Shown piece after piece: positions 63,086 to 64,000 of a stretch of 64,000 nucleotides of DNA (position 1 is its first letter; every line of letters starts with the position of its first letter). This DNA is from Rhynchopus sp. YZ270_cl-10 (Eukaryota > Euglenozoa > Diplonemea > Diplonemida > Diplonemidae), in the NCBI GenBank assembly GCA_964035575.1, contig OZ037870.1, positions 558,001 through 622,000 of the forward strand, given 5' to 3'. The position numbers were made by a program, and so were the translations under genes. The notes beneath the pieces were generated by a model that did no database searches, was not told where the DNA came from, and saw nothing but the letters and a program-made list of their open reading frames with translations.

Positions 63086-64000
63086 ATGGCAAGCGAGCAT
63101 GGCTTGCGGGCCCTCCTGCATGCTACGGGGGTTGGGAGTGGGTTTCTGTCTGAGAGTGATTCGAGCCTGACACAGACGCAGTCGCGTGCAAACGGCAACA
63201 CCACCACCACTGTGCAGAGCTCCTCTGCTGCCGAACGCTTTGCCACACGCATCACGTTGTCACAACCGCTTCACGAACTGCTCCGCACACACCCTCGCTT
63301 TGCAGAGGTTTTTGCAGGCCTTCCACGCGATGAGCAGGACACCCTACGCAATGCATGGCACTCTCCCCCTGAGGGGTTGGTCAATATGATACAAGACTGC
63401 TGGCGGCACGACCTCTTTGAGTGGGAGCTCATGACACGCCCCGCAAACCCACCCCCCGTTGCCTCCCCGATGAAGCAGAATGCGCTGTGCCTCTCCTACA
63501 CAAACGAACAGTACAGCGTCTGGGCGCGTCTCGTGGACCGAAGCAAGAAGAGCCGGCAAGGTGGAGTAGAAGGGTGCTACGTCAGTGTCAGCGACATGGT
63601 GCGCTTTGCTGAGGATGATAGAGCTGCCGTGGCAAACCCCTCCACAACCCCTCAAAAGCAACGCCAACGTGGTGGTTCACCAGAAAGCGCGAATCTTTCC
63701 TCCCCCGTTTCCTCTGGTTCGCGTAAAGAGACGGTTCGTGTGAATGGAACTCCAGTGGTCGGGCAGGTTCTTACAGTGGTCCACTCTCTCGATGACTCTG
63801 CTGTATGTAATTGGAGTGTCTCGGATGATGGTTGGACCTTTACCTTTTTGTGTCCTGGGGAGCAATTGAGGCTTGGGGCTGATGAGGTTCACAAATATGT
63901 TCAGGTTGATGTGACAACGAGAAGTGCTTGCATCACTTCGCGCATTGTTTTTGTGAATGTCAGTGAGGATGCGGACCGAGGGATGGCTACGCTGGTGGCG
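63086..64000 (+). CDS. Unidentified protein, 5' part only (at least 305 codons)
   Basis: The frame opens with MASEHGLRALLHATGVGSGF and stays open to the window end. An AG at 63076-63077 lies 8 nt before the ATG. Residues 55-130 (LHELLRTHPRFAEVFAGLPR...LVNMIQDCWRHDLFEWEL) look helical. A low-complexity S/Q/R-rich linker (about 180-215) follows. Then comes a segment, VNGTPVVGQVLTVVHSLDDS...CNWSVSDDG...KYVQVDV, with the look of an Ig-like beta sandwich, perhaps of the A9 type found repeated in AIR9-like cytoskeletal proteins. This last assignment is tentative, and no firm function can be given. Confidence 0.7.
   Translation, partial: MASEHGLRALLHATGVGSGFLSESDSSLTQTQSRANGNTTTTVQSSSAAERFATRITLSQPLHELLRTHPRFAEVFAGLPRDEQDTLRNAWHSPPEGLVNMIQDCWRHDLFEWELMTRPANPPPVASPMKQNALCLSYTNEQYSVWARLVDRSKKSRQGGVEGCYVSVSDMVRFAEDDRAAVANPSTTPQKQRQRGGSPESANLSSPVSSGSRKETVRVNGTPVVGQVLTVVHSLDDSAVCNWSVSDDGWTFTFLCPGEQLRLGADEVHKYVQVDVTTRSACITSRIVFVNVSEDADRGMATLVA

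Noticed and set aside
1-64000. LTR retroelements, other virus-like elements or LINE coding regions
   Set aside because: I looked for reverse-transcriptase, integrase, capsid and long direct terminal repeats and recognised none. The only long direct repeats are the cyclase tandem units.

Overview
The window looks like nuclear DNA of a euglenozoan flagellate, most likely a diplonemid or a close relative. Five things point there. (1) There are receptor-type adenylate cyclases whose catalytic domain carries the trypanosomatid-style KGYDY signature. (2) There are homologues of flagellar or cytoskeletal proteins: a BILBO1-like N-terminal domain with an EF-hand, and dynein regulatory complex subunit DRC5. 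(3) HMG-CoA reductase has no membrane domain. (4) Every host gene lies on the + strand, and nearly every start codon has a pyrimidine tract and an AG within about 50 nt upstream, as expected for spliced-leader acceptors. (5) Unlike kinetoplastids, several genes have ordinary GT-AG introns, all with a GTAT donor. The organism call is inference.

Layout. 1-2.5 kb is spacer with hairpin repeats. 2.5-18.4 kb is a tandem array (period exactly 6,774 bp) of three receptor cyclase genes. The spacer between them carries a 1.4 kb palindrome with apparently identical arms and a second inverted-repeat element. 18.4-24.5 kb is gene-free, with two hAT transposase remnants and several terminal-inverted-repeat (TIR) elements. 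24.5-28.0 kb is a three-exon coiled-coil gene. 30.5-32.5 kb is a two-exon stand-alone SPX protein. 35.3-42.9 kb is a single 2,539-codon ORF made largely of degenerate class III cyclase-like modules. 43.4-47.2 kb is HMG-CoA reductase in three exons; the last, 58-nt exon lies 2.3 kb downstream and carries the catalytic His. 50.7-53.6 kb holds the BILBO1-like EF-hand gene and a membrane-anchored coiled-coil gene. 54.8-56.6 kb is an ankyrin/zinc-finger protein. 59.4-61.5 kb is DRC5 in two exons. 62.1-62.8 kb is a membrane-anchored Nudix hydrolase. A further gene starts at 63,086 and runs off the window.

The non-coding half is unusually structured. At least ten TIR elements can be delimited, many with a visible target-site duplication (TSD) of 3 to 8 bp. 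Several with unrelated termini carry the same internal modules. Three of them sit in introns and account for most of the length of those introns. A separate class of 25-40 nt hairpins (families S1 and S2 here) occurs only on the gene strand, between about 27 and 62 kb. Their stems vary while remaining paired, and their flanks stay conserved. This is the best candidate in the window for an undescribed RNA-level element.

Functionally, the genes cover sensing and cAMP signalling (receptor cyclases, giant cyclase-like protein), inositol-pyrophosphate/phosphate sensing (SPX), isoprenoid synthesis (HMGR), flagellum and cytoskeleton (DRC5, BILBO1-like) and nucleotide-derivative clean-up (Nudix). They do not form one pathway, as is usual for euglenozoan gene clusters.
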